Notes: generated from the sequence alone by a model not told the origin. A stretch of DNA of 29,862 bases from CAZQXD01 sp964597315 (GCA_964597315.1 CAZQXD010000055.1:1-29862); one strand, 5' to 3'; shown: positions 1-6,276, counted from the stretch's first letter. Numbers and translations: made by a program.

Positions 1-34
1 GGGATAGCGGGTAGGGGGGGGATAGCGGGTAGGG
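1..34. repeat. G-rich 18-bp tandem repeat at window edge
   Basis: Two copies of a 16-bp core, GGGATAGCGGGTAGGG, begin at 1 and 19 with an 18-bp period. Five G runs of three or more (1-3, 9-11, 14-21, 27-29, 32-34) are separated by loops of 5, 2, 5 and 2 nt, so the plus strand could form a G-quadruplex. The array meets the window edge, so its true copy number is unknown and an assembly artefact is possible. Confidence 0.7.
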
Positions 35-188
35 CTTTTAGTGTTGCGTGGCCCACTTGTATGCCACGACGCTTTCCTTTGGGAACACTGCACCACCCCG
101 GGAATCCCGGGGTGGTGCAGTGTCATAGTCTTAGGCAGTTACAGGGTTTAGTTTGCGCCCCCTGCCCGATATCGAGCAAGATAGAGTT
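35..188. other. No credible gene; contains a large palindrome
   Basis: Neither strand shows a gene I can support between the G-rich repeat and the tiny minus-strand frames that begin near 189. A plus-strand open frame from 61 to 246 exists, but it runs straight through the 39-bp palindrome, has no ribosome binding site and resembles nothing known to me. The only clear structure is the palindrome at 85-123. Confidence 0.6.
85..123. repeat. Perfect 39-bp palindrome (19-bp arms)
   Basis: The arms 85-103 and 105-123 are exact reverse complements around a single central A. The GC-rich core reads CCACCCCGGGA on the left arm. Pairing stops cleanly on both outer sides. As RNA it would form a very stable hairpin. 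No T run follows on either strand, so it is not a textbook intrinsic terminator. It could end transcription of the tiny minus-strand frames upstream of it, be a repetitive extragenic element, or be the remnant of a mobile element end. Confidence 0.85.
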
Positions 189-269
189 CTATAGATTGGC
201 TGCTGCCGCAGAGAACCAGAGTAGAATCCATGGCATCAGCAAATAGAAAAATGCGATGCGAGCTACCAC
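189..269 (-). CDS. Candidate 26-aa hydrophobic peptide (GTG start)
   Basis: A GTG at 269-267 opens a 26-codon frame ending in TAG at 191-189. The product is almost entirely hydrophobic, with the stretch IAFFYLLMPWILLWF spanning about residues 5-19, enough for one membrane helix, followed by an alanine run. The GTG overlaps the TAG of the preceding 32-aa frame, so reinitiation is possible. There is no Shine-Dalgarno sequence. It might instead be the tail of one longer protein broken by a one-base frameshift near 308-314, because this frame is open back to about 335. Short frames arise by chance, so confidence is low. Confidence 0.2.
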   Translation of the reverse strand: MVARIAFFYLLMPWILLWFSAAAANL

Positions 270-361
270 GGTTGAGTCGTCATGACAACGATGAGTAGTG
301 TCGCCAAGGTTAGGCCAGCATGGTGTTTGATAGACTTAAACCGAGCATGTGGGTTCGTCAT
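263..361 (-). CDS. Candidate 32-aa small membrane peptide
   Basis: ATG at 361-359 is preceded by a full AAGGAG (375-370) with 8-nt spacing, one of the best ribosome binding sites in the window. The 32 codons end in TAG at 265-263. The N-terminus is basic (R7, K9, K12, H13, H14). It is followed by a hydrophobic core AGLTLATLLIVVM (15-27) and a short polar tail ending in PW. This architecture is shared by many type I toxins and small stress-induced membrane peptides, but I recognise no specific family. Upstream lie a perfect TATAAT (430-425) and an operator-like palindrome (430-444) matching one at the adjacent repressor gene. Function is unknown; membrane association and repressor control are inference. 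Confidence 0.4.
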   Translation of the reverse strand: MTNPHARFKSIKHHAGLTLATLLIVVMTTQPW

Positions 362-405
362 TATTCCCTCTCCTTGATAGAAACCCTTGAGGTCCGAGTA
401 CTCAT
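361..405 (-). CDS. Candidate 14-aa leader peptide
   Basis: ATG at 405-403 opens 14 codons whose TAA (363-361) overlaps the ATG of the 32-aa frame as TAATG, a classic translational-coupling junction. The product is polar and basic. The upstream ribosome binding site is weak (GAAG, about 5 nt away). It would lie within the roughly 57-nt leader between the TATAAT at 430-425 and the 32-aa start. Overlapping leader frames of this kind are known in several small-toxin loci (for example mok/hok). It may also be chance. Confidence 0.2.
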   Translation of the reverse strand: MSTRTSRVSIKERE

Positions 406-424
406 AGATGCTTCAGCACTAAAT

Positions 425-453
425 ATTATAGAACTATAAGTTCTTAGTTAAAA
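425..453 (-). promoter_or_regulatory. Minus-strand promoter with operator-like palindrome
   Basis: Read on the minus strand, 430-425 is a perfect TATAAT. It directly abuts an inverted repeat AGAAC-TATAA-GTTCT at 430-444 that fills the spacer region. The -35 region (about 453-448, TTTTAA) is poor, so the promoter may be weak or need help. A palindrome of the same half-sites and same 5-nt spacing lies upstream of the HTH gene. A repressor bound here would block RNA polymerase. Confidence 0.5.
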
Positions 454-512
454 TAACCATCTAGGGTTTTTTAGCCCGAAGCGCTTCTCTCTTCGAGGCT
501 GATGATGGTCCT

Positions 513-926
513 CTAACGTTTATCGTACTTGGCCTTGTCCTCCAGCACTTGCCGCACGGGAGGTAAATCAACATCAACTCCCAATAGAACCAAAGCCGCG
601 CGCACCTTCTCGATGGGTACTTTGGCGATAATCTGGGCTAGGGCAATGGTTTCAGGGGCAAGATTGGTAAAAGGGTCACGCATCGGGCCGGTGCCGCTCA
701 GCAGCCACTCGGCGCGAATACCGAGTTTTGCGGCGATAGCGGGTAGTTTATGGGTGTCAGGAATCGCTTCAGCTTCAAGCCACTTACGAGCACCACGCTG
801 ACTGACGCCAAACATCCGCCCGGCGATCTGCTGGCGTCCTTTCCCCTTGGGGGGTACGCCGGCTTCATCTAGGGCCTGATTCAATCGATCGGAAAACCGC
901 TGTTTCTCATCGTACCTCATGGTCAT
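513..926 (-). CDS. Stand-alone HTH (XRE/CI-like) transcriptional repressor
   Basis: The 137-aa protein has a helix-turn-helix core at roughly residues 28-65, including QQIAGRMFGVSQRGARKWL followed by an IPDTHKLPAIAAKLGI segment and an EWLLSGTGPM end. This is the signature of the DNA-binding half of phage CI-like repressors. The C-terminal 70 residues are a short helical tail, with no S24/LexA peptidase domain, so self-cleavage on DNA damage is not expected. A second ATG lies six bases downstream of the chosen start (920); neither has a clear ribosome binding site. An operator-like palindrome (979-993) sits just upstream and a second one (430-444) just past its end, which suggests autoregulation plus control of the tiny frames downstream. 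It may be of phage or mobile-element origin. Confidence 0.75.
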   Translation of the reverse strand: MTMRYDEKQRFSDRLNQALDEAGVPPKGKGRQQIAGRMFGVSQRGARKWLEAEAIPDTHKLPAIAAKLGIRAEWLLSGTGPMRDPFTNLAPETIALAQIIAKVPIEKVRAALVLLGVDVDLPPVRQVLEDKAKYDKR

Positions 927-971
927 GAGTTTGATCGGAAGAAATGTCCCGATCAGTGGTATGTCCTCTTG

Positions 972-993
972 AATATAAAGAACAGTCGGTTCT
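972..993 (-). promoter_or_regulatory. Repressor promoter -10 and operator-like palindrome
   Basis: An inverted repeat AGAAC-AGTCG-GTTCT occupies 979-993, with an extra A/T pair extending the arms to 978-994. Immediately downstream on the minus strand is a TATATT (977-972), a good -10 for the HTH gene whose start lies about 46 nt further on. The palindrome would sit in the promoter spacer, the usual place for autorepression. Half-sites and spacing are identical to the site at 430-444. Confidence 0.5.
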
Positions 994-1150
994 TATAAGC
1001 CAGCATTGAGCGGGCTTTCCATAGAACAAACTGCCGAGGACCGAGCGGCGGTTCCGTGGGCCACTGCGTCGTAGGGCGCCCCGTTGTCTGAAACTAGCGG
1101 ATACGCACCGTGCAATATGATACTTCATGGAACAGCGCGACCGATCGGCA

Positions 1151-1185
1151 TTGTTAGAACAGCGCAATCCCAAGTAAAATATAAA
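1151..1185 (+). promoter_or_regulatory. Probable mnmG promoter
   Basis: TTGTTA at 1151-1156 is followed 18 nt later by TAAAAT (1175-1180), overlapping TATAAA (1180-1185). Either can serve as the -10, 30 to 40 nt ahead of the mnmG start. The match is moderate. A 9-mer direct repeat (GAACAGCGC at 1130 and 1157) overlaps the region. Confidence 0.35.
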
Positions 1186-1214
1186 ACATGTGAATTTTTA
1201 AGTGGAACAATGCG

Positions 1215-3098
1215 ATGCGCTATCCTGACTCTTTCGATGTCATCGTTATCGGTGGTGGTCATGCCGGTACCGAAGCCTCTCTGGCCGCCGCTCGGACCGG
1301 CGCGCGCACCTTGCTGCTGACTCACAATATAGAAACTATCGGACAGATGAGCTGCAATCCGGCTATCGGTGGCATAGGCAAGGGTCACTTAGTCAAAGAA
1401 ATAGATGCCATGGGCGGAATCATGGCGCGTGCCGCAGACCGGGGCGGCATTCAGTTTCGCATACTCAATAGCCGCAAGGGACCCGCAGTGCGGGCCACTC
1501 GCGCCCAGGCGGACAGGGTTCTGTACAAAGCGGCGGTGCGTGGAATGCTGGAGCAGCAACCGGGGCTGTATTTTTTCCAGCAAGCGGTTACCGACCTGAT
1601 TGTGGAGGGCGGCCAGGTACAAGGGGTATGCACCCAATCGGGGATTCAATTCTATGCACCAGCCGTGGTGCTGACTACCGGTACTTTTTTGGGAGGGCGC
1701 ATTCATATCGGTTTAGAGAACCACGACGGTGGGCGGGCTGGTGATCCACCGTCCAATGATCTGGCCCGGCGTTTGCGGGAACTGCCGTTTCGGGTCGGAC
1801 GGCTGAAGACCGGCACCCCGCCCCGAATCGATGGCCGCAGCATCGACTATTCCCGACTTAAGGAGCAACCCGGGGATGATCCTGTGCCAGTGTTCTCTTT
1901 TTTTGGCTCCGCCCATGAGCATCCTCGGCAGATATGCTGCTGGATTACCCATACCAACACCCATACCCACGAGATCATTCGTTCAGGACTCAGCCGTTCA
2001 CCCATGTACAGCGGGGTGATAGAGGGGGTGGGACCCCGGTACTGTCCATCGGTGGAAGACAAGATCGTACGCTTTGCCGATAAATCCTCCCACCAGATAT
2101 TTCTGGAACCCGAGGGTCTGAATACCTTCGAAGTCTACCCCAATGGTATTTCCACCAGCTTGCCCTTCGATGTGCAACTGGCTCTGGTACGCTCCATCAG
2201 CGGACTCGAGAATGCTCACGTGACCCGCCCCGGCTACGCTATTGAGTACGACTTTTTCGACCCACGAGATCTCCAGCATTCTCTTGAAACCCGATTTATT
2301 GGAGGCTTGTTTTTCGCCGGCCAGATAAATGGCACGACCGGCTATGAAGAGGCCGCCGCCCAAGGTCTGCTCGCGGGGGTTAATGCCGCTTTGCGAGTGC
2401 AGGGCCGCGAACCCTGGCATCCCCGCCGAGACGAGGCCTATTTGGGTGTATTGATCGACGATCTCATCACTCGTGGCACTAGCGAGCCTTATCGGATGTT
2501 CACCAGTCGCGCCGAATACCGATTGTTGCTACGGGAGGACAATGCCGACTTGAGGCTAACCGAGACCGCCCGTCGACTAGGCTTGGTTGACGATGAGCGA
2601 TGGGCGGCTTTCGAGGCCAAGCGCGAGGCTGTCGAGCGGGAAATTCAGCGGTTGCGGAATACCTGGGTTCGTCCAACACACCTGCCCCAAAAGGAGGCGG
2701 AGCGGATACTGGGGGGACCGTTGACACGAGAGTGCCGGGCCACGGAGCTGCTGCGTCGACCCGACGTAGCCTACGCCGATCTCCTGTCCTTGCCAGGCAT
2801 AGGAGCGGGAGTCGTCGATCCCAAGGTGGCCGAGCAGGTGGATATTCAATGCAAGTACGAGGGATATATTCGCCGACAACAGGACGATATCCAACGCCAA
2901 CAGCGTCATGAAGCCCTGGCCTTGCCTCCCGACTTGGATTATGGGGCCGTACGGGGTTTATCCGCCGAAGTTCGGGAGAAGCTGACACGTAGTCGTCCCA
3001 CCACACTAGGTCAGGCGGGGCGGATAGCCGGTATTACGCCGACGGCTGTGTCGTTGCTGTTGGTCCATCTCAAAGCCCATACGCGACGCAGTGCCTGA
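1215..3098 (+). CDS. mnmG: tRNA uridine-5-carboxymethylaminomethyl modification enzyme MnmG (GidA)
   Basis: MnmG, with MnmE, installs the (carboxymethyl)aminomethyl group at C5 of wobble uridine in certain tRNAs, using FAD, NADH, methylene-THF and glycine or ammonium. The 627-aa length matches the family (E. coli 629). The N-terminal FAD-binding motif is VIVIGGGHAGTEAS (about 9-22), followed by the signature CNPAIGGIGKGHLVKEIDAM. The conserved GGLFFAGQINGTTGYEEAAAQ segment, the MFTSRAEYRLLLREDNAD motif and the C-terminal helical domain are all present. The start is ATG 1215 with a weak AGTGGA upstream; an ATG at 1210 is out of frame. In many gammaproteobacteria rsmG-parA-parB follow mnmG. Here they do not, so the usual origin-proximal cluster is broken or rearranged. 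Confidence 0.97.
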   Translation: MRYPDSFDVIVIGGGHAGTEASLAAARTGARTLLLTHNIETIGQMSCNPAIGGIGKGHLVKEIDAMGGIMARAADRGGIQFRILNSRKGPAVRATRAQADRVLYKAAVRGMLEQQPGLYFFQQAVTDLIVEGGQVQGVCTQSGIQFYAPAVVLTTGTFLGGRIHIGLENHDGGRAGDPPSNDLARRLRELPFRVGRLKTGTPPRIDGRSIDYSRLKEQPGDDPVPVFSFFGSAHEHPRQICCWITHTNTHTHEIIRSGLSRSPMYSGVIEGVGPRYCPSVEDKIVRFADKSSHQIFLEPEGLNTFEVYPNGISTSLPFDVQLALVRSISGLENAHVTRPGYAIEYDFFDPRDLQHSLETRFIGGLFFAGQINGTTGYEEAAAQGLLAGVNAALRVQGREPWHPRRDEAYLGVLIDDLITRGTSEPYRMFTSRAEYRLLLREDNADLRLTETARRLGLVDDERWAAFEAKREAVEREIQRLRNTWVRPTHLPQKEAERILGGPLTRECRATELLRRPDVAYADLLSLPGIGAGVVDPKVAEQVDIQCKYEGYIRRQQDDIQRQQRHEALALPPDLDYGAVRGLSAEVREKLTRSRPTTLGQAGRIAGITPTAVSLLLVHLKAHTRRSA

Positions 3099-3151
3099 TA
3101 CCCGACATTGTCCGAGGCGACTATTTCCGCTAATTTATAAAGGAAATAACG

Positions 3152-3241
3152 ATGTCCCGACGTTATGTATGGCCGGGAAGATGGGACCGACCCCTGCTAT
3201 GCTACCGGCACCACCCCGGAGTTCGTTCGAGGATAGCCTGA
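3152..3241 (+). CDS. Candidate 29-aa Arg-rich leader ORF, coupled to next gene
   Basis: ATG 3152 follows AAAGGA with good spacing. The 29-codon frame ends in TGA at 3239-3241, overlapping the ATG (3241) of the next gene as TGATG. The product contains seven arginines and several aromatic residues. It resembles nothing I know and could be a regulatory upstream frame or chance. It lies in a different frame from the possible N-terminal extension of the DUF6489 gene, so the two readings exclude each other. Confidence 0.25.
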   Translation: MSRRYVWPGRWDRPLLCYRHHPGVRSRIA

Positions 3242-3510
3242 TGAAGCTGACTATTAACGTTGATGCCACCCCCCAGGAGTTTCGAGAGTTCTTAGGCCTG
3301 CCCAACGTCCAGCCTCTACAGGACGAAATGCTGAAAATCGTTCATGAAAATATGCGCAAGGGCGCGACTGGTTTTGATCCCGCGACCTTGATGAAGCCCC
3401 TGCTTCCCCAGCAAATGCAGTCCATGGAAATGTGGCAACAGGTCTTTTGGGATGCGTTTGCCAAAGCAAGCGCCGAACCCCTTAAAGTGGCCGAGAAACA
3501 AAAAAAATAG
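3241..3510 (+). CDS. DUF6489-family small protein
   Basis: This 89-aa protein starts MKLTINVDATPQEFREFLGL, which matches what I recall of the DUF6489 family (a short beta strand, a T-P-x-E-x-R-x-F-L-G-L-P motif, then helices). The C-terminal part is amphipathic (a QQMQSMEMWQQVFWDAF helix) and ends in a lysine-rich tail. ATG 3241 was chosen because GAGGA precedes it at a suitable distance and family members begin at this point; the frame stays open upstream to 3091 but that stretch looks non-coding. Function is unknown. The gene lies 39 nt ahead of a response regulator and may be co-transcribed with it. Confidence 0.7.
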   Translation: MKLTINVDATPQEFREFLGLPNVQPLQDEMLKIVHENMRKGATGFDPATLMKPLLPQQMQSMEMWQQVFWDAFAKASAEPLKVAEKQKK

Positions 3511-3549
3511 CGGGCAAGAGAGTGCGGCTACAACCCTCGGGAGTGATTC

Positions 3550-3924
3550 ATGAGCAAGCGTATTCTGGTCGTGGATGACGAACCTAATATCGTCCTATCC
3601 CTGGAATTTTTGATGAAACAAGTCGGTTACCAGGTCCGTACCGCCTCTGACGGACAAGCGGCGCTGGATGCGATCCAGCAGGAAGTGCCGGATCTGGTGT
3701 TGCTGGATGTGATGATGCCCCGCAAAGACGGTTATGAAGTATGCCAGGCCATCCGCCAGAATCCTGCTTGTGACAATGTGAAAATCATCATGCTTACCGC
3801 CAAGGGCCGGGAGGTGGAGCGGGAAAAAGGGTTGGCCATGGGCGCCGATGACTATGTTACCAAACCCTTTGCCACTCAGGAATTGGTGGAGAAAGTGAAA
3901 GATATGCTGGCGCACAGAGGCTGA
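3550..3924 (+). CDS. Single-domain response regulator (CheY-like receiver)
   Basis: The 124-aa protein is one receiver domain and nothing else. The acidic pocket (D9, D10), the phosphoacceptor D53 in LVLLDVMMPRKDG, T83 in IIMLTAKG and K105 in DDYVTKPF are all present, so it should accept a phosphoryl group. There is no DNA-binding output, so it acts by protein contact or as a phosphate relay or sink. It is the first gene of a tight set with the exonuclease fusion, a small membrane protein and the SSS histidine kinase, which makes that kinase (His693) its likely phosphodonor. CrbS/CrbR and CbrA/CbrB pairs instead use regulators with DNA-binding domains. Partner assignment is inference from position. 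Confidence 0.9.
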   Translation: MSKRILVVDDEPNIVLSLEFLMKQVGYQVRTASDGQAALDAIQQEVPDLVLLDVMMPRKDGYEVCQAIRQNPACDNVKIIMLTAKGREVEREKGLAMGADDYVTKPFATQELVEKVKDMLAHRG

Positions 3925-3935
3925 GTACTTGAGAT

Positions 3936-3944
3936 AAGGAGGTG
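3936..3944 (+). promoter_or_regulatory. Shine-Dalgarno abutting the GTG start of the exonuclease fusion
   Basis: A perfect AAGGAGG (3936-3942) runs directly into the only upstream in-frame start, GTG 3942. An in-frame TGA at 3930 rules out an earlier start, and the next in-frame initiator (TTG 3966) is too far from the site and would cut into the first membrane segment. Zero spacing is unusual and may limit translation or point to a sequence error. Confidence 0.5.
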
Positions 3945-6053
3945 AAGGCGCGAGGCAAATGGTGGTTGCTACTGCTGCTACCCATGATTGTCGTGGGCGG
4001 GCTACTGTTGATTGCCGTGTGGCACTTACCATCGTTAATCGAGAACCCTTACCGGCGCGATCAATTTTTACTGGCGCTGGTTTCTGGGGGGTTATTGCTC
4101 ATTATGCTGCTGGCGGTCATCTGGACCTGGGTAGATCGCGGCTGCTTGCTGCCCCTAGGGATTTTGGCTCGCAGCGTTCGGACCATCATTCATAGTAATC
4201 CTACCTACCGCCCCGATTTGCCGACTTTCCATCTGCTGGATGATTTACCGAAACGACTGGATGAGCTCAGCGTGGCAATGTATCAAGCTCGTCGTGATAC
4301 AGCCGAGGCCATGGCCACCGGCGCTCAGGGTCTGGAAGCACGGAAATTCTGCCTTGAAGCAGTACTCAAGGAGCTGACCGAGGGCGTAATGGTTTGCGAC
4401 GCCGAGGGCCGTATTCTTCTTTACAATCCCGCCGCTCATAAGCTCCTGCCTAACCCCGAAGCAGTGGGGTTGGGGCGCTCCCTATACGGGCTATGCACCC
4501 GTGGCCCTATCGACAATACCCTACAGTTGCTGCGCCATCGCCTACAGTTGACCGAAGCGGGCCGTGTGCCCATGGGCGAGGCAGACTTCGTTTGCGCCAC
4601 CATCAATGGCCCGACCTTATTACATTGCCGAATGGCATTATTATCCTCAGATTCCCCGCTCGGTTCAGCTTTTGTCATCACGTTTCGTGATATTACCAGC
4701 CAAGTGGGCAGGGATGGCCGGGGCGGCTTGCCTATACGCGCCGACCTGGAGGGATTGCGCCGACCGCTGGCCAATTTGCGGGCTGCGGCTGAAAATCTGG
4801 CGGGTTTCGCCGCGATGAATTCGCAACAACGCGATGCTTTCCAGCAGATAGTCGTGACCGAAAGCGCCCATTTAAGCCAACGTTTGGAAGCACTGTGTAA
4901 GGACATGCGCGGTCTGGCAGCTACTCAGTGGCCATTGCATGATGTCTATTCCAGTGATCTTTTGGCTACCGTCATTCATCGACTCCAGAAGCAGGGCGGG
5001 CCTGAAGTGAAGATTGCCGGAACGTCCCTGTGGCTGCATGTGGATAGTTATTCGCTGATAGTGTTGATGGAGTATCTGATCAGTTGCCTACAAAGCATCG
5101 GTGTGGGTGATGTCTTTAGCGTGGAGTGCCTGTTGGGTAACCGCCGGGTCTATATGGATATCGTTTGGTCGGGTAAGCCAGTGCCCGCCCATCGTATCGA
5201 GACCTGGTTGGAGCAGCCCCTTCAAGACGTGGTGGCCGCCACTGTCGGAGAGGTGCTGCGGCGCCACAACGGCGACCTGTGGAGCCAGCGCCATCGCAAG
5301 CCCGGAAAGGCTCTGTTACGGTTACCCTTGCCAGCTTCCAAGCGCCAATGGTTGACTCCCGACGAACACCTTCCCGACCGACCCGAGTTCTATGATTTCG
5401 AACTCATGCAATCTCCCGCTGGGCTGGGAGCGTTGACGGGGCGCGCTCTGGCCGAGTGCAGTTTTGTGGTTTTTGACACCGAGACCACGGGTCTGGAGCC
5501 GTCCAGGGGAGACGAGATCATCCAGATTGCTGGAGTGCGCATCGTCAACCGGCGTATTCTGGTTGGGGAGACGTTCGATAAACTGGTCAACCCCGGCCGC
5601 CCCATCCCTGGGGTCTCCACGCGTTTTCACGGCATCACCGATCAGCAGGTGAGCGATAAACCCGGTATCGCCCAGGTTTTGGTGCAATTCAAGCGCTTTG
5701 TGGGCGAGGAAGATACTCTATTGGTGGCTCACAATGCCGCTTTCGATATGAAATTTCTGAAACTCAAGGAAGGCGTAGCCAAGGTAAGCTTTGATAATCC
5801 AGTGCTGGACACTTTATTGCTGTCCAGTCTGCTGCATGATCATGCCGATAACCACACCCTCGATGCCATCGCTGAGCGATTCGGCGTGAATATATATCAT
5901 CGTCACACCGCATTGGGGGATGCCTTGCTAACCGCCCAAGTGTTCGTCAAATTATTGGAATTACTCGAACTCCGGGGAATCCATACCCTGGGCCAGGCTT
6001 TGGAGGCGTCGGAGAAAGTGGAGGCTATTCGCCGGAGGCAGGCCCAATTCTAG
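3942..6053 (+). CDS. Membrane PAS/pseudo-histidine-kinase fused to DEDDh 3'-5' exonuclease
   Basis: This 703-aa protein joins a degenerate sensor kinase to a DnaQ-type exonuclease. Two membrane segments (about 7-28 and 42-63) are followed by a PAS-like domain (about 136-250, with EGRILLYNPAAHKLL). Next come a HisKA-like helix pair (about 265-325) and an ATPase-like region (about 340-465). In the H-box position the sequence reads DLEGLRRPLANLRAAAENL, with Glu270 where His is expected. The ATPase region lacks a recognisable N-box and DxGxG motif, so it is probably a pseudokinase. The C-terminal exonuclease (about 505-690) is intact: D512 and E514 in FDTETTG, D602 in HNAAFD, and H655 with D660 in HTALGD. 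Similar nuclease genes accompany acetate-type symporters in other proteobacteria (for example near PA3234 of Pseudomonas). It may sense a signal at the membrane and degrade nucleic acid or a nucleotide messenger; the substrate is unknown. Confidence 0.85.
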   Translation: MKARGKWWLLLLLPMIVVGGLLLIAVWHLPSLIENPYRRDQFLLALVSGGLLLIMLLAVIWTWVDRGCLLPLGILARSVRTIIHSNPTYRPDLPTFHLLDDLPKRLDELSVAMYQARRDTAEAMATGAQGLEARKFCLEAVLKELTEGVMVCDAEGRILLYNPAAHKLLPNPEAVGLGRSLYGLCTRGPIDNTLQLLRHRLQLTEAGRVPMGEADFVCATINGPTLLHCRMALLSSDSPLGSAFVITFRDITSQVGRDGRGGLPIRADLEGLRRPLANLRAAAENLAGFAAMNSQQRDAFQQIVVTESAHLSQRLEALCKDMRGLAATQWPLHDVYSSDLLATVIHRLQKQGGPEVKIAGTSLWLHVDSYSLIVLMEYLISCLQSIGVGDVFSVECLLGNRRVYMDIVWSGKPVPAHRIETWLEQPLQDVVAATVGEVLRRHNGDLWSQRHRKPGKALLRLPLPASKRQWLTPDEHLPDRPEFYDFELMQSPAGLGALTGRALAECSFVVFDTETTGLEPSRGDEIIQIAGVRIVNRRILVGETFDKLVNPGRPIPGVSTRFHGITDQQVSDKPGIAQVLVQFKRFVGEEDTLLVAHNAAFDMKFLKLKEGVAKVSFDNPVLDTLLLSSLLHDHADNHTLDAIAERFGVNIYHRHTALGDALLTAQVFVKLLELLELRGIHTLGQALEASEKVEAIRRRQAQF

Positions 6054-6066
6054 GAGGCGCGTATTG
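6052..6066 (+). promoter_or_regulatory. Shine-Dalgarno deciding a TTG start
   Basis: AGGAGG at 6052-6057 overlaps the TAG stop of the exonuclease fusion. Six nucleotides further on is TTG 6064, the start of the small membrane protein. No ATG or GTG lies at a suitable distance, so TTG is the supported initiator. Confidence 0.7.
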
Positions 6067-6276
6067 AACGATCGGTTTCGGGAGTTCGTCACTCTGCTGT
6101 TTGTGGCAGGCGTGCTGGCGTTCAGCTACCCACTGCTGTCCCTCTTTGACCAGCCGGTTCTGCTTTTCGGTATTCCGTTGCTCTATCTCTATATTTTTTT
6201 GGTCTGGCTGGGGGTAATCGGGTTGCTGGCGGTGATTATGGAGCGTTATCACCACAATGACGGTGAGGCGGATTAA
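6064..6276 (+). CDS. Small two-TM protein accompanying SSS transporter/kinase
   Basis: The 70-aa protein has two hydrophobic segments (about 9-28 and 33-58), the second containing FGIPLLYLYIFLVWLGVIGL, and a short charged C-terminus ending in acidic residues. It starts at TTG with an AGGAGG ribosome binding site, and its TAA is directly followed by the ATG of the SSS kinase, so the two are translationally coupled. Two-TM subunits (DUF485, DUF4212, DUF3311 types) commonly precede sodium:solute symporters. This one has that architecture, but I cannot assign it firmly to any of them. It is probably an accessory subunit of the transporter domain of the next gene. Confidence 0.8.
   Translation: MNDRFREFVTLLFVAGVLAFSYPLLSLFDQPVLLFGIPLLYLYIFLVWLGVIGLLAVIMERYHHNDGEAD

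Noticed and set aside
61..246. Plus-strand open frame of 61 codons
   Set aside because: It crosses the 39-bp palindrome, lacks a ribosome binding site and shows no protein-like pattern; the minus strand here has better signals.
467..502. Hairpin just past the HTH gene as its terminator
   Set aside because: A bulged stem (AGCC-CGAAG with CTTCG-AGGCT) exists, but on the minus strand it is followed by A residues, not T, so it is not an intrinsic terminator in the gene's direction.
2500..3006. Long antisense frame opposite mnmG
   Set aside because: Long antisense frames arise from GC-rich third positions of real genes; no motif or start signal supports it. The same holds for antisense frames opposite the lyase genes (14496-15080, 15829-16227), glcD (11134-11673) and glnE (22756-23313).
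3091..3240. N-terminal extension of the DUF6489 protein by 50 residues
   Set aside because: The extension is Pro/Cys-rich and unlike the family; a good ribosome binding site and the family N-terminus both point to ATG 3241.
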